Shown here: piece by piece, positions 1 to 11,466 of the stretch
How the letters are laid out: every line of letters begins with the position of its first letter
Numbering within the stretch: the stretch's first letter is position 1
Assembly (NCBI RefSeq): GCF_000006565.2
Contig: NC_031472.1
Span: 1,668,227 to 1,732,226 of the forward strand
Direction of reading: 5' to 3'
DNA: 64,000 nucleotides
DNA from: Toxoplasma gondii ME49
Taxonomy: Eukaryota; Apicomplexa; Conoidasida; Eucoccidiorida; Sarcocystidae
Made by a program: the position numbers and the translations under genes
The notes under the pieces: generated by a model
Told to the model about the DNA's origin: nothing
Database searches by the model: none
What the model saw: the letters and a program-made list of their open reading frames with translations, nothing else

Positions 1-2853
1 CGCGGGTATGGGCATGCATGCATGTAGACTCCGTTTTGCGCATTTCTGCGGGAGAGAGGAGGAGGGACTCCAGCCTGAACAGGCTGGCACCAAGGACAGA
101 GAATGCGCGACGTGTGTCGTCTGTTTTCCAGCCGAAGCTCGAGGCCCCCGATGAGAAGACGGCGACGCGGAACCGGCGGATGTTTGGTGCGCTCGCCGGG
201 CATCTGCAGCGAGCGAAGCGGCAACTCCTGATGGAGCAGTCGACAGATCTGGTGAGGAGAAGAGAGAAACGCGGAAATCGAGAGAAAAGAGCGAACGGAA
301 GAAGACAAAAACAAAGACCACAGGGCAGCCAAAGAAGAAAGAAGTGGTGCAGAAGACAAGGTGTACGTACAACTCGAGAGTGGAGATATATACATATATG
401 TATTCTGTACCAGTGGATTGGAACTTGGAATGGTTTCTTGTCATTTATGTAAATTGTGTGACTCGAGTAATACGTTTCAAATGGTGTCGGTATCTCTTTA
501 GCTCGCTGCGTTGTTCCGGTCAGGCCAAACGCGTTTTTCAAATGCGACCCGATGCATGCGTACCTCTCGAAGGTCGTTTTTGCATGTTTCGTTTTTTATG
601 GCATTGCATGCACTCCATGCGCGGTGCGGTCTCTGTCCAGGCGCACAAGCAGAAACAGCAGGAGGAGCGTGTTGCTCAGAAGCTGGCGATGAGTCAAAAG
701 AACATCGCGAAAATTGCTCGTCTTGAGTGGGAGGTGAGTTTGAGGGAGTGTCAGTCCTTCCCGTCTCAGTTTGCGAAGAAAAACAACTTGTTGTCTCTCA
801 CCAGTGTCGGAAACTCGTCTTTCTCTTCTCTCTGCGTGCTTCGCCAGTTCGGGGGATACATGCCAGGAGCCTCTGCCGCCTTGAAATCCGTGTGTCGGAC
901 TTTCAGGCGTTCCGGTTTTTGGGGTGCACTTGCATGCGCATATGTCTGCATGCCTTTATGTTGGCCTGTTTGCGAAGTGGATTTCGAGCTAGTTTCTAGG
1001 TCTGGAGCACCGTGGCGTTCGTTTTTGTGCTTTTCACAGGAAAGAAGACAGCAAGAGCAACTGCGGCTGGAGGAAGTCTCCACAGAGTTGTCAAATAAAG
1101 AGAACGAACTCATGGTAAAGACTTTCTTTATCCCCCTCCGTATATCTATCGTAGACATCCCCAATTCGGTACCGATATACGTCTCTAAATATACATATGT
1201 ATGTACGATTGTATATATATATATATTTCTATGTAGATATATTTATTTAGATTCGTAGGTTTATGTATCAGGAAACGAACTCAAGGTAAAGACGTTGTCT
1301 GTCTCCTGACGTATGTGTGTTTCGTGAGTGCACAATTTCAGTTAGTGTCCCATTGAGATGTGTGTGTATTTACACATATTTATATATATAGATATATATA
1401 TATATAGATATATATATAGATATATATATATAAAGATATATATAGCTATATATGTATACATATGTATATATAAATTTGTAGATTCGTAGATTGTGTCTAC
1501 GGTCACGTGTGAGTGCGTGCGTTCTTTGTGTGTGGCGTTTCAACGAGGGATGTCTCCGATTTCGAGAGTTGTCCCTGTCTCGATGGATAGCCCGTTTGCG
1601 TCTTTCCTTTTTCAGCGCCTGCACCTCGCCAAGCATTACAAGAACATGGAAGTCTTCATCGGCACCGAGTGAGTCTGCAGGCAGGAGCTGCGGACGCCGC
1701 GGTGAAGGGCGCTTCCTTTTTTGAGGCAGCGGCGAAGCAAGCTGAAGGTCCACAAAACACTTTGTTCGCCTTCGTGGCACAGCATCTGTCATATGTCCTT
1801 AAGTCTATATATCAATATATCAATATATCAATATATATATATCAATATATATATATATATATCTATATATATATGTATATCAATATATATATATATATAT
1901 ATGTATATATAAAGACAGCGAGAGAGAGGTCGATTATATCATCGGTGTGTACTCTTGTGTGTAGACGCGTGTGTAGTCGCTTGTCAGCGTCCAGAGCTGT
2001 GAGGTCGCTCTCGAGTCTGTGGAGCGAAGCAGAACGAGATGAGGAAAGAGAACAAGAGAGAGAAGAACGAGAGAAGGAAGTTCAGATGTTGCGTCAGGAG
2101 GGGACCTCGGGGTGTCACGCGTGCAGAGACCCGCTGCGGTGAACAGAGGAAAACGCAGCGGTGTGTTGTCACCGTCTCACTTGCGGCCTTCCCCGTTTGC
2201 GTCTTCTTCGCAGAGCGCAACCGACTCTCTTCTGGGCTCCTGCGAAATGGGACGACGCCACACGGCGACTGCAAGAACAGACCAAGTTGTGGATTCGAGT
2301 GAGTGTTTTGAGCAGTTCGAAATCTCCGCACTCGCGCCGCGCGGCGGGTGTCCGCTCAGGTGTGTATGTCCACCTGAGTTTCGGTGGGATGAAGCGGGTG
2401 TGTAGGTGAGCCTGCGGCGCTCTGCAGGGGAGCGTTGTTTGTCGCCGAGCGTGCAGAGCAGGTGACGCGGCAGAGACTGCAGGGTGGAGACCGCAAGCTC
2501 TGCAGAGGTGAGGATTGGCCACGGTGCTCCAGTTGTGCCCTGTGAAAGCATCGACCTGTGCTACACCGAGGGAACGCGACACTGGCAACGGTGTGTGTCT
2601 CCTTCCGCTTGTTCAGACGAAAATCGAGCACATCGAAGAAACCGACTACACGTATCGGCCGCAAGGCTCCGCTGCGGGGCGGGAGGACAGGGAAAGCTCC
2701 GAGGTGAAGGCCGAGGGCGAGACCGTGGCAGCTGGCGAGGACGAGAGAGCGATGTGCACCGAGCTCGACACCTCTGAGCCGCGCGCGACGAAGAAAGGAC
2801 TCTCTGCAGACTCGGATGACGCGAGCGACAAAGTATCTGAGACGAAAAGCTAG
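1..2853 (+). CDS. Pinin/SDK/MemA-domain protein (5' partial)
   Basis: Pinin-family proteins are nuclear, associate with the exon-junction complex and spliceosome, and act in alternative splicing. I read six exons: up to 251, 641-733, 1040-1114, 1616-1668, 2214-2298 and 2617-2853, with every phase agreeing and GT..AG borders throughout. The first exon contains the family hallmark NRRMFGALAGHLQ. The next three form a charged coiled coil (KQKQQEERVAQKL, then ERRQQEQLRLEEV). These are followed by the conserved segment RLHLAKHYKNMEVFIGTE and by TLFWAPAKWDDATRRLQEQT, which corresponds to the family's TKPHLFYxP-type region. The C terminus (about 79 residues) is acidic and disordered. The frame is open to base 1. 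The ATG at 18 lies in a TGCATGCATG run and is probably not the start; the true start may be off the window. The introns carry AT microsatellites. The family call is strong; the 5' end is unknown. Confidence 0.85.
1098..1490 (+). repeat. Tandem duplication inside pinin intron 3, including its 5' splice site
   Basis: The end of exon 3 with its donor (around 1100-1122, aacgaactcatggtaaagac) recurs at about 1272-1294 as aacgaactcaaggtaaagac. In both copies a pyrimidine-rich stretch follows, then a (TA)n tract, then the phrase tagattcgtag (around 1248-1258 and 1480-1490). The second copy would be a 14-nt exon (1272-1285) bounded by ag and gt, which would break the reading frame. I read it as a duplicated intron segment with a decoy donor. 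Confidence 0.6.
1376..1475. repeat. AT-rich microsatellite (TATAGA/TATATA)
   Basis: Imperfect (TA)n and (TAGATA)n tract within intron 3 of the pinin gene. It opens long meaningless reading frames rich in Ile and Tyr in several frames. No coding role. Confidence 0.9.
1804..1910. repeat. AT-rich microsatellite (ATCAATAT/TATATA)
   Basis: Imperfect tract of atcaatatatcaatat units passing into pure (TA)n, within intron 4 of the pinin gene. Such tracts are common in coccidian introns and are likely to vary in length between isolates. Confidence 0.9.
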
Positions 2854-5401
2854 CTGACGCTCCAATGTACAGAGAACTCGCGGTGTCTGGGTCGCTTGGA
2901 GTGTGGGGGTCGTGTTCCACGCGCAGCGCCGCGGCCACTGGCGCCGAGTCGTTGACGAGAAACCGTGTATGGAGCGTCTGCGCTCCCTGGAGTCACCCTC
3001 AAAAGGGCAGCCTCTCGTTACCGCCAGGAGAGATGCGCGCGGGCAAACGCCTCGCGGAGGCAGTGTTTTTGTCTCAGGCCATCCTCTGCTGTGCGGTACA
3101 CTCTGTCGAGTAGGGTCGCAATTTCGTGTGTCGCTCTGGACGAAAAGGCGGACGAACCGCCGGTTTCGGGGAACTGAACTGTCGCACTGAGAGCGGGTCT
3201 CGACGCGTCACTGGGAGGACCTGAGCGGCAACTGTGCTCCCGATTGGACGTCTGCGCTGAGGGGGACAGGGTGCGTGGCAGGAGCTGTCTGCGGCGCGCA
3301 AAGGCGGCGGAGATTGAGACGAGTGCCTTCGTGCTGCATCTGGCTTGGTGTCTTCGTGGGTTTCTCGCGTTTTAAAATGGCTGCGGACTCGCCTTTGCGG
3401 CACACAGCGCCGTTGCGTCCATAACGCTCTCGACTACCCCTTTGGTTTCGTTCACTTCTCATGGCGAAAAGCCGCCGCGGGGGGGCCGTGTGCGGAGGCT
3501 GTGGAAACTTCTTGCCACGAAACGGTGTAGGAAGTCGTTTCACAAGACCGAACGAAATTTCCGAGTACCCAGTACCGTTAGGAAACTCTTTTGATCGGAT
3601 CCCAAGGACGCAGTGCACTGAAAAAAGAGACAAGCGTGGTAGTTTCGTGTAAGCGTAAAACCACCAGGGTAGGAAAGAACTCAGCCCAGATCTTCGCGTC
3701 TAACGTGTGTAACCGAAATTCAACGTAGACGCAAATGTGGGTAATCATTCCTTGTACAGTTTGTAGCTTTTTCTCGAAGGTCTAGACTGAGAGCTGGACT
3801 GCTGGTTTATGCCTTGAAGATAAAAGCAGCTTCTCTTCCGCTGCGTACCTCCGTCTACCTTGCTCTGTTTCATTTGGAGGGTGGTCGAGTGCCAGACGGG
3901 GTCGACAGCTGAGGAAACTGCCCTTGGTTTTGATCTCCTATTTACTGTAGAAAATACCGCAGGTGTGCTTGTATGAGTAGCGCAGGGACGGATATTGCAC
4001 TACACGATCCTGTCTTGATGCATAGTTCCACACTGCATTGTCTCTTGGACCAAGCTACCGCGGAAATTACCCCCCTCCCTCCTATTCGAACGGTCGAGCT
4101 TTCTTCCGATACCCCAGCTTCTTTGCTTCTGTCTCATCCTTTGTTTTGTTAACAACCCTTAGACACGCGCGCATCCAGTTAATGAAGCTGTAGAAAATTG
4201 GGCAAGGGCTTCTGAATGGGTGGGGAAGCAAGCAGAAACTTGCGCAGCGTATTCAGCTGCCACTGTTTACACTGACACCAGAACAAGGACACGAGATGCG
4301 CAGAAATGACAAACGCGGAAAAAACATCGCTACAGGCTCGGACAGCAGTCGAGAAGTTGTCAAAGGGAACGATGTGCCCATGTTGAAGGATTCGATGAAG
4401 GGCAGGCAACCTCAAGAGTTTGTTTCTGTATCCAGTCAGATCTAGAGAGCGTGAGGTCAATGCCTATGTTTTGCGGGAAGCGCTATGTACCTACTCTAGG
4501 TGAGTGCAATGGGCTATCGTGATGTGTTGGAGACAGGCAGGAGAAAAATGCATAATGGAGACCCGAAGGGTGGCGATGTTTTTTTAACGGCAGCTCCCCC
4601 GCTTCTATGGGGGGGGTAGTTAGCAGGGATTCCGTAGGAAAGTGCAAGAGTGTCCAGGTAGTTTCTTGTCTTGTATATCAAGTTGATTTCTCCGTACATG
4701 AATGCGTCAACAACCATGTGAATACGTGTCGGCCCGTATGTGTAGAGATGTGTCGGATACATTTTAACAGGGTCGCTTTCCAGTGTGCAGGAGCAGTTGG
4801 GGTTCAGGAGGGAAGCGTGGCACTCGCTGTTCAGACGGCTGGTTGTCGACGAAGCTGTCTTAACTCTGAAGAGGGGGCTGCGTTTCTCTATATAAGCGAC
4901 TGTGGAGGCGAAAACCTGAAGACTTTCAGATGTTGTGAGTTGTTACCGAAAGCACACGGTAGTGAGCGCAAGACAACTGAGCTCGTCGTCCGCTCAAACT
5001 GAAAAAACGGACCTTCTGTTCAAGTGTGGCATGTCTGCTTGACACGCTGGAGAAACCCCCTCTCCATAACCTGCAAACCAAGCAACAACCCAACGCTCCG
5101 ACACTTCCTTGATGGTGTAGTAGCTACATGTATAAGCAAAGAGATCCTTAAATGCAGCGTTGCCCCTCAATCAGTCTGCTTTCCTGTGTGGATACGTCGC
5201 TAGGTCTCGGCGGTCGATTTCGAGCGCCAAGCATCCTTTCAGACCCTGCGTTCTGCTGGGCGTGCGGCTTAGGAACCGTGTCGACCTTTTGCCCTCTCTT
5301 CCGCGCAGAGGTATCTCCTCCCTCGCCTTCTTCCACATTTCCTGTTATGGGGATTCGACTCGTGAGCGGAATTACCGTTTCACGAGGCAGTAAGCGTATT
5401 T
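2854..5401. other. Intergenic, convergent 3' ends
   Basis: This stretch lies between the pinin stop and the stop of the minus-strand amine oxidase gene, so it should hold both 3' untranslated regions. The reading frames here (for example 3208-3633 minus and 4607-5002 plus) show no recognisable domain and no splice-supported extension. I support no gene. Confidence 0.6.
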
Positions 5402-5771
5402 CTACTCCTGCAGGTACTTCTCCGTTTCCTGGCGGATGATCGCACACGTGCCAGGGTCCTGAACGGCGCCACCGAGGGAGTTGTGGAGGTCCATTGAGGG
5501 ATCCTCGGTGAAAAAGTTGTGAGGCTTTACAAGGAATCCGAGAGTATTGCCAAGAGAGAGCGTCTGTGGCATATCTTCGATCACAGGAATATGCCAAACA
5601 GAGGACGCAACCCACGTGACGACATCTTTCTTGCGGATCGGCTCGTTGTCCTGCAAAAGCACAGGAAACCGGAGAATCCCGGGGGGTGCATAAGACAAGT
5701 AGAGATCGGGAGGGATCAGGACTGCGGTGATTTTGGACCTTCTTCATGGACGCATGCAGCCGTTCGTAACA

Positions 5772-5809
<38 letters not shown>

Positions 5810-8800
5810 CGATGCAACGAGAGTATACCTCGCTGGGAAGGTCGCTCTCCGCAAATACTGCTGAACAAGTATTTTCATGTGTTTAATTGTTACTGAGGGT
5901 AGGTAGCTGCTTACATCACTATATCAGAGCGAATCTTTATCTACTGCCAGCAACACAGCATCACCCTGTGCGAACAGCGGCAACTTACACGGATATAACG
6001 GTCGATGCTAACAGCAGGGCGCAAGGCATATTTATTATCCCGCGGCAGAGATCCATGGAATTCATCTTCCTTCCTCAAAGTCGTCAAAATACGGTACTTT
6101 GCCCAGGCAGCGGGACCGGTATATAGCTCGAACTCAGGATTGGGGATCTGCATTGCAAGTGGAAACAAAGAACGGGGAACAACCAGGACTAAAATAGGGC
6201 CGAAGATCTTCCACAGTGTTCACTTTTGTATGGTACAGGTTTCTCCTAGGTAAACGGTCAACGACATACCCAGTCAGCTCCGTTCCTGCACTCGCCCTTC
6301 AAAAATACAAACACTCATGTTTCTTTCTGTCAAGACTCCGCCACAGAAAAGCTATGTGGTTTTTCCCGACTGTAGAACACTCCACTCCGCCGTTGTTTTA
6401 CCAACAATCTTCACAATCACTCACCGCAACGGTCGGGAGAGGCAGGACAGTGAATCCGCCGACGTTTCCGTAGACATTGTGGTCCTCATTGATAACTTGG
6501 TAATGAAGAGGGCGCGTGTCGTTAAATTTGTAGTACGCTTGCTCTTCCGTTTCTGCGAACCAAGTGTCGATTTTGAGCGCTCCGGGACGCGCGGTGTCAT
6601 GCTTGATCTCATGCCAGGCAATCGAGTTGGATTTGTAGTCGTCGAGGTCAAAATCGATCTTCCACGAGGCCAAGTGAGCATGGAGAGCGCCCATTCGCAT
6701 AGACCCTGTGACCTGGGTTCCGTGGTTGGCCTGTCGAGCTGAGTACCATGGCACTTCCACCCCGGCGTACAGCTCACCCGTAAACGCCATTGTGGCCTCG
6801 AAAAACCCACTTTGGTGGAAGACGTAGTCGGTGATGTAGTCGTAGTTGCTGACTGTGATGATCTGTCGGAGGACAAGAGCATAATGGGGCACGGCGTCTC
6901 GCAGGACTCCAGCTTTCCAGTGTGACCGGAGAGGTCGAGCCTTGTCTTCCTCGAAGACGCAAAGTGACTTGTCCCAGAACAAGACCGTGCCTGTCTTGGC
7001 ACATTCTATTCCTGGATGCACTCGACGGGCGGCCGCGCCCAGGCCGCCGTACCACGAATCCATGAAATACCAGTGGCGCTCTGCTACACTGTAGTGGGCA
7101 AGGGCTTCGTTGACGCCAAGTTCGAAGGCGTATCTCTGGTCTTTGAAGCGGAGATTCCAGATTTTCAGGGACGTGTCGCGGTCATTCGTCACCGTCATCG
7201 TCCAGCCTGCGTAGTTGATCGAGTATGAGGTGGAGTCTGGATTGTGGGTAATAGTGTACCTCTTTCCCTGCGGCTCAATGTGCTCGGGACCGACGCGGTA
7301 CTCCAAACCCTCGCGCCCTTTAGGGTTAGGTCCAATGTTATACGGCGCTAGTCGACGGACCGCATTGGCTCTTTGTTCCTCTCGCTTGTTCCTGACTTCG
7401 CTCATAGCGTCCCGGAGCTTTTCCACAGTGAGTTCTGGATTGGCTGCTGTGTCGACGGTCTCGAACATTTCGTCAAGGGAATCGAACTGCACACCATTCA
7501 GTGAGTAGCCTTTCACGTGTTCCAAAAGGAGCGCGACGCGGTCACGACTCTCCGCGTTCACAACGTCTACTTTTTCGTCTGCAACAGGCGGCTCCGCAAC
7601 AATGTAAAAGGGGAGGTTGTGTTCGTAATCCCCCTGCTCCTTCGGCGGCGTCTTCAGACCGATCCATACTTCTTCAAGTTGATCTCCTTTCTGCTTGTAG
7701 ATAAGAGGGCCGAAATTCAAACAGTTGTCGACTTCCCCGTAGACGCACGCCTTGACACCAAAGTGGTACCCAAAAACACGATGAAGAAAAGCGTCCAGTT
7801 CATTTTCCTGTTCTTGGTCCAGGAGACGACGTCCAAACACCCCTTGTGGATTGTAGCCTCCACAGTCAGTTTCCACAGGCTCTCCAATGTCTTCTATCTT
7901 CAAGTTCTTCGCATCTTCAGTGTCCAGAGGGCCGACTTTGAACTGTCTGTAAGCTCCTTTCCCGTTGTTGCAGACGCCTGCGCGGACGCGCGCGTACCTC
8001 TTGGGGAATTCCGCTCCCTTCTCGAAGTGATTTAGAATCGCGTCTTTGTCCAGGAACAAATTGATCCGGTAGATGCCTTCGAGCCTCAGGTTCTTCTGAG
8101 TGTTCATGAAGTCGCGAACCATGAATTCCTCCGGGGGCGTCAGAGGATCGAACGGAGTCGCCGGTCCCTCCGAAAGAACTGCAGGTTCAATAGGCATGTC
8201 ACAGAATTTGCCGAACGACGTCACCTCGAGAGCTCCATCCCACATTTGTTGGTCTGTCATTTCCGAGGCTCCAGACCGCGAAGACGCCATGCAATAAATG
8301 GAGTAGCGTGTGTTCGGTGGAACGCCACGAATTTCGAGGTCCGCTGGTTTCGTGGTATCTGTGACCTCTGCAGTAGCACCAACACGCTTTACATCCTCTT
8401 TCTTTGGAAAAGCAGACCCAGCCATAGCCGCTCCACACCACACCTTCGCAGGCGTGTCTGTTTTCACTGAGAGCTTGAATCCCCTGACGAATGCTTTGTA
8501 AGATTCAATCTTCAGCTCAGGCACCTTGCTCGGTGTTACGAGATCGAACGCCTTGGCGCTCACTTGCTCCGGACCGGTGAAGTTCGGTTTCGGCAGGGCA
8601 CGATCTTCTGCGTAGCAGTAGACGCGGTATTTAGTATCGGGCATTAGGTTTTTAAGTTTTAGAATCTGAGGCGTATTTTCTGTTCCCTTGACGATCTGGA
8701 TTTTGTTTCCTGCCTTCTTGATTACACTCCGTGGCGGGGACTGGCCAGCGTCGTCTGTTGGCACCTTGCTCACTTCTTCAGCTGCACACCACACAGTTGC

Positions 8801-11466
8801 CACCTCGTCACTCCTGATTCTGACGCTTGCCTCCGTATACTCTTCGTCTACGCTCTCAACAGTGATCTCTGGGGGCTTATTGTCTGTCGTAACCATCACG
8901 CGGGACGCAGCCACTTGGGCGTCGTCCATCATCATCACCTGATTCTGGTCGGCCGCATACGCAGCAGGCTCTGCGTAACAGTAGATGTTGTAGTCGGTGG
9001 CTGGCTGCAGAATGCGTCTGTCGTTTGGCTTGTTCGCAATCTCCATACGCAGTCTGTCTCCAGGTTTCTTCGTCTGCTCTTGAGACCGAATTCCGTACTT
9101 CTTCAGAACCTCAACAGTTGGAGCAGGAGACCCAGACAAGGCAGCGCCACACCAGACGTAAGAATTGGGCTGAGCTACTTGAATCTCTAGAGCAATGCGG
9201 TCTTGACTTCCCTCTATCCGTGTAATCTGGAGAAGGCCGATGTTCAGAGTATACTTTTTCTCGGCGCCGTCCTCGATGCCCATGAAATCTGAACCGAATT
9301 CCTGCACCTGGTCGAAGAAGCGGAACTCAAGCTTAGATCCTGACCACCCATCTCCGAAAGCATCATGAAGAACCAGAGTGTACTGCCCATACCGCGGAAC
9401 GCAACAGGGGACCCAGTTGCCTTTGAGGTTGTCGTAGCTGTAACCGCGTCCAGCACAGGAGACAGCCCCTTCAACGAACCAAGACTTTTCTTGTGACCAA
9501 TTTCCGGTGAGAAGGCGGACCTCGCCACAAATGTAGTCTGCGTTGTACGAGTCGCGCTTGATTTCCTCCGGGCAGCGCCCTGGGACAATGCGTAGATCAT
9601 CCACAGCTATATCGCCTTTCTCACTGAACCCAGCGAGGGATTCAATAACCAACTGTTGAGCGGTCTTCCCGTCTGACTGAAATTCAAAGCCTCCTTCTAG
9701 CCACTCATCGCCGTGGTCACCTACTCGGAGGAGCCTCGGCTTCCCCCAGTTCCCGGTTGCGTCTTGGTCGTCTTTCAATTCGTGCATGTAGACTCTAAGG
9801 GAGTTCACATCATCTCCCCACATGTGATACCAAAGGCGAGCACAGAAGAGCCCCTGCGGGAAAATTGTAGGTGGCCCTATGAGAGTCGCGCTTGCGCCGG
9901 CCACGTACCCTGGCGAATCCATGTAGATGTAAGATCCGTCTCGCTGAGTGCCGTAGGTGTGGTCGAACGACGGCCCGGTTCCTGGTGTCTCAGTCGACCC
10001 CGAATGACGAACCCAGTATAAATCCATATCTTCATGATCTCGGTAAATCATCAAATCGCACATGTCTTCCTCGAAGTCACAATTCATCAGACCGGCTCCT
10101 ACCTCTGAAAAAAAGCAGTGAGAAAACAAGAACTCCCCGCAGTTCCGCCTGATGCATTTAGAGCTCTCGCCCTGTCTACAGCACGCAAACGACGAACGCT
10201 CAACGTTATTCCACGGAGAAGGACTCCACCAAACTAAAGCCTGATTGATTCATGCTCGCTTCTTTCTCGTGCTCAGCCACATGGCCAAGAAGGTCTAGAT
10301 CGTAGTACAGCTTCAAATTATTATTCTAAAAGCAAGGCCCAAGTTTCTTCCGTATCTCTCCGGAAAACCCAAAGAGTAGTAACCTGGTGAGTATCACCTT
10401 TCTCTGCCCATTCTCGCAGCTTCATGAGTAGGCTACTGCTTTGCATCATTCTGCATTAAGTGTTAGAGAGTCTTCTCCCGTAATACCGCGACTACTTTCA
10501 AGTGAGGTTCTAGCGACCAGTGCAAGTATTGGTTTTTAATTTTTTCTCTAAAAACCGGTGAGTTAATTAAATAAAAAAAACTTGGCAAGCTTTTCCATAT
10601 TTCCACAGTCAGAAGGGGGGGCGCACGAACTGACTGGACTACTACATGCTTTGTGAGGCATTATCTGTAGCCAGGTTCCAACTTGTGTTGTGGCTACGCA
10701 TTACATCCTTACCGATTTCACCTGCTTTGTAGTGGAAGTCTTTGGCAACCGGATCTTCTCCGCGAGTCGACCGGCTCGTTGCATAGCAGACAATGTACTT
10801 GCCTTCGTCCAAGGGCTTCAAGTCGAATACAGTCATGATGGTCTGTTCGTTTTGTGGCCTTACTGAATAGTCGTAAGTGGTTTTGCTGGAGGTGCGAATC
10901 TGACGCTTTGAGCTGATCACTTGCTCTTGAACTGCCTGTCCGAGATCCTCCGGTGGACAGGATCCGTCAGCAGGAAGGATTGTTACATGGTCGCTTTCTT
11001 GGAGGCCATATCCTGTGACAACAACACTACAGGGCTTTCCTGGACGACACGTGAATCGGTGGCTCCTCAAAGGTGCGACTTCCAAGAGTTTTGGAGTAGA
11101 TCGCACCGTAGTAGCTGAATCGAGCATAAACGCCCGCGGACCGCCTGCATTGGGACAGCTTGTTCCGTCTTTCATCACCGTCGGCTCCCGGTCAGACTCT
11201 GTGTAAATGAGCATCGTGCAGTCCGCAACAGCGGACGGGGCCAGGCGACGGGATACGGTCGTTTGCCTGTCATCGTTTCCACTCTGAGGCTCGGCGCCTC
11301 CATCATTTTTCGGTAGGGAGGACACATGATCACCTACCAAACAGAGGCATACGAGACTCCACAGAGCAATGAGTCTGAACAGCCTCCACTGCGGAACAGC
11401 CCGCGCACAACCAACGAGTCTTCCTCTAAAAAGGAAGCCCGTACAGGATCTAAGAAATGAATCCAT
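5402..11466 (-). CDS. Secreted MAM-FN3-like-copper amine oxidase fusion protein
   Basis: Copper amine oxidases oxidise primary amines to aldehydes with release of H2O2 and NH3. Four exons (11466-10713, 10104-6425, 6147-5991, 5721-5402) join in phase to give 1636 residues. A signal peptide lies at about 27-50. Exon 1 adds a Cys-containing module. A MAM domain spans about 259-429, then a GDGW module to about 535, then three FN3-like repeats (about 537-880). An amine oxidase region with N-terminal and catalytic parts runs from about 900 to 1636. Active-site residues are present: catalytic Asp1267 in FMDSWYGGLG, the topaquinone-precursor Tyr1339 in SNYDY, copper ligands His1393 and His1395 (LHAHL) and His1574 (VWHIP). 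Their spacing matches the family. There is no C-terminal anchor, so it is probably soluble or lumenal. The ATG at 11466 was chosen because it precedes the hydrophobic segment. The exon 3/4 junction is the least certain. Confidence 0.85.
5774..5806. repeat. (AT)n microsatellite
   Basis: Pure 33-bp AT dinucleotide tract inside the last intron (5722-5990) of the amine oxidase gene. Confidence 0.95.

Noticed and set aside
344..1258. Long plus-strand frame of 304 codons over the pinin gene
   Set aside because: It runs through introns and an AT microsatellite; the pinin exons use other frames here with better splice and family support.
1370..1912. Several Ile/Tyr-rich frames
   Set aside because: They are translations of (TA)n microsatellites and have no coding character elsewhere.
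5148..5747. Minus-strand frame of 199 codons overlapping the amine oxidase 3' exon
   Set aside because: It is out of frame with the exon that carries the conserved copper-ligand region, and it has no motif of its own.
6774..7055. Short frames within the amine oxidase exon
   Set aside because: Shadows of the 3.7-kb exon that carries MAM and oxidase motifs.
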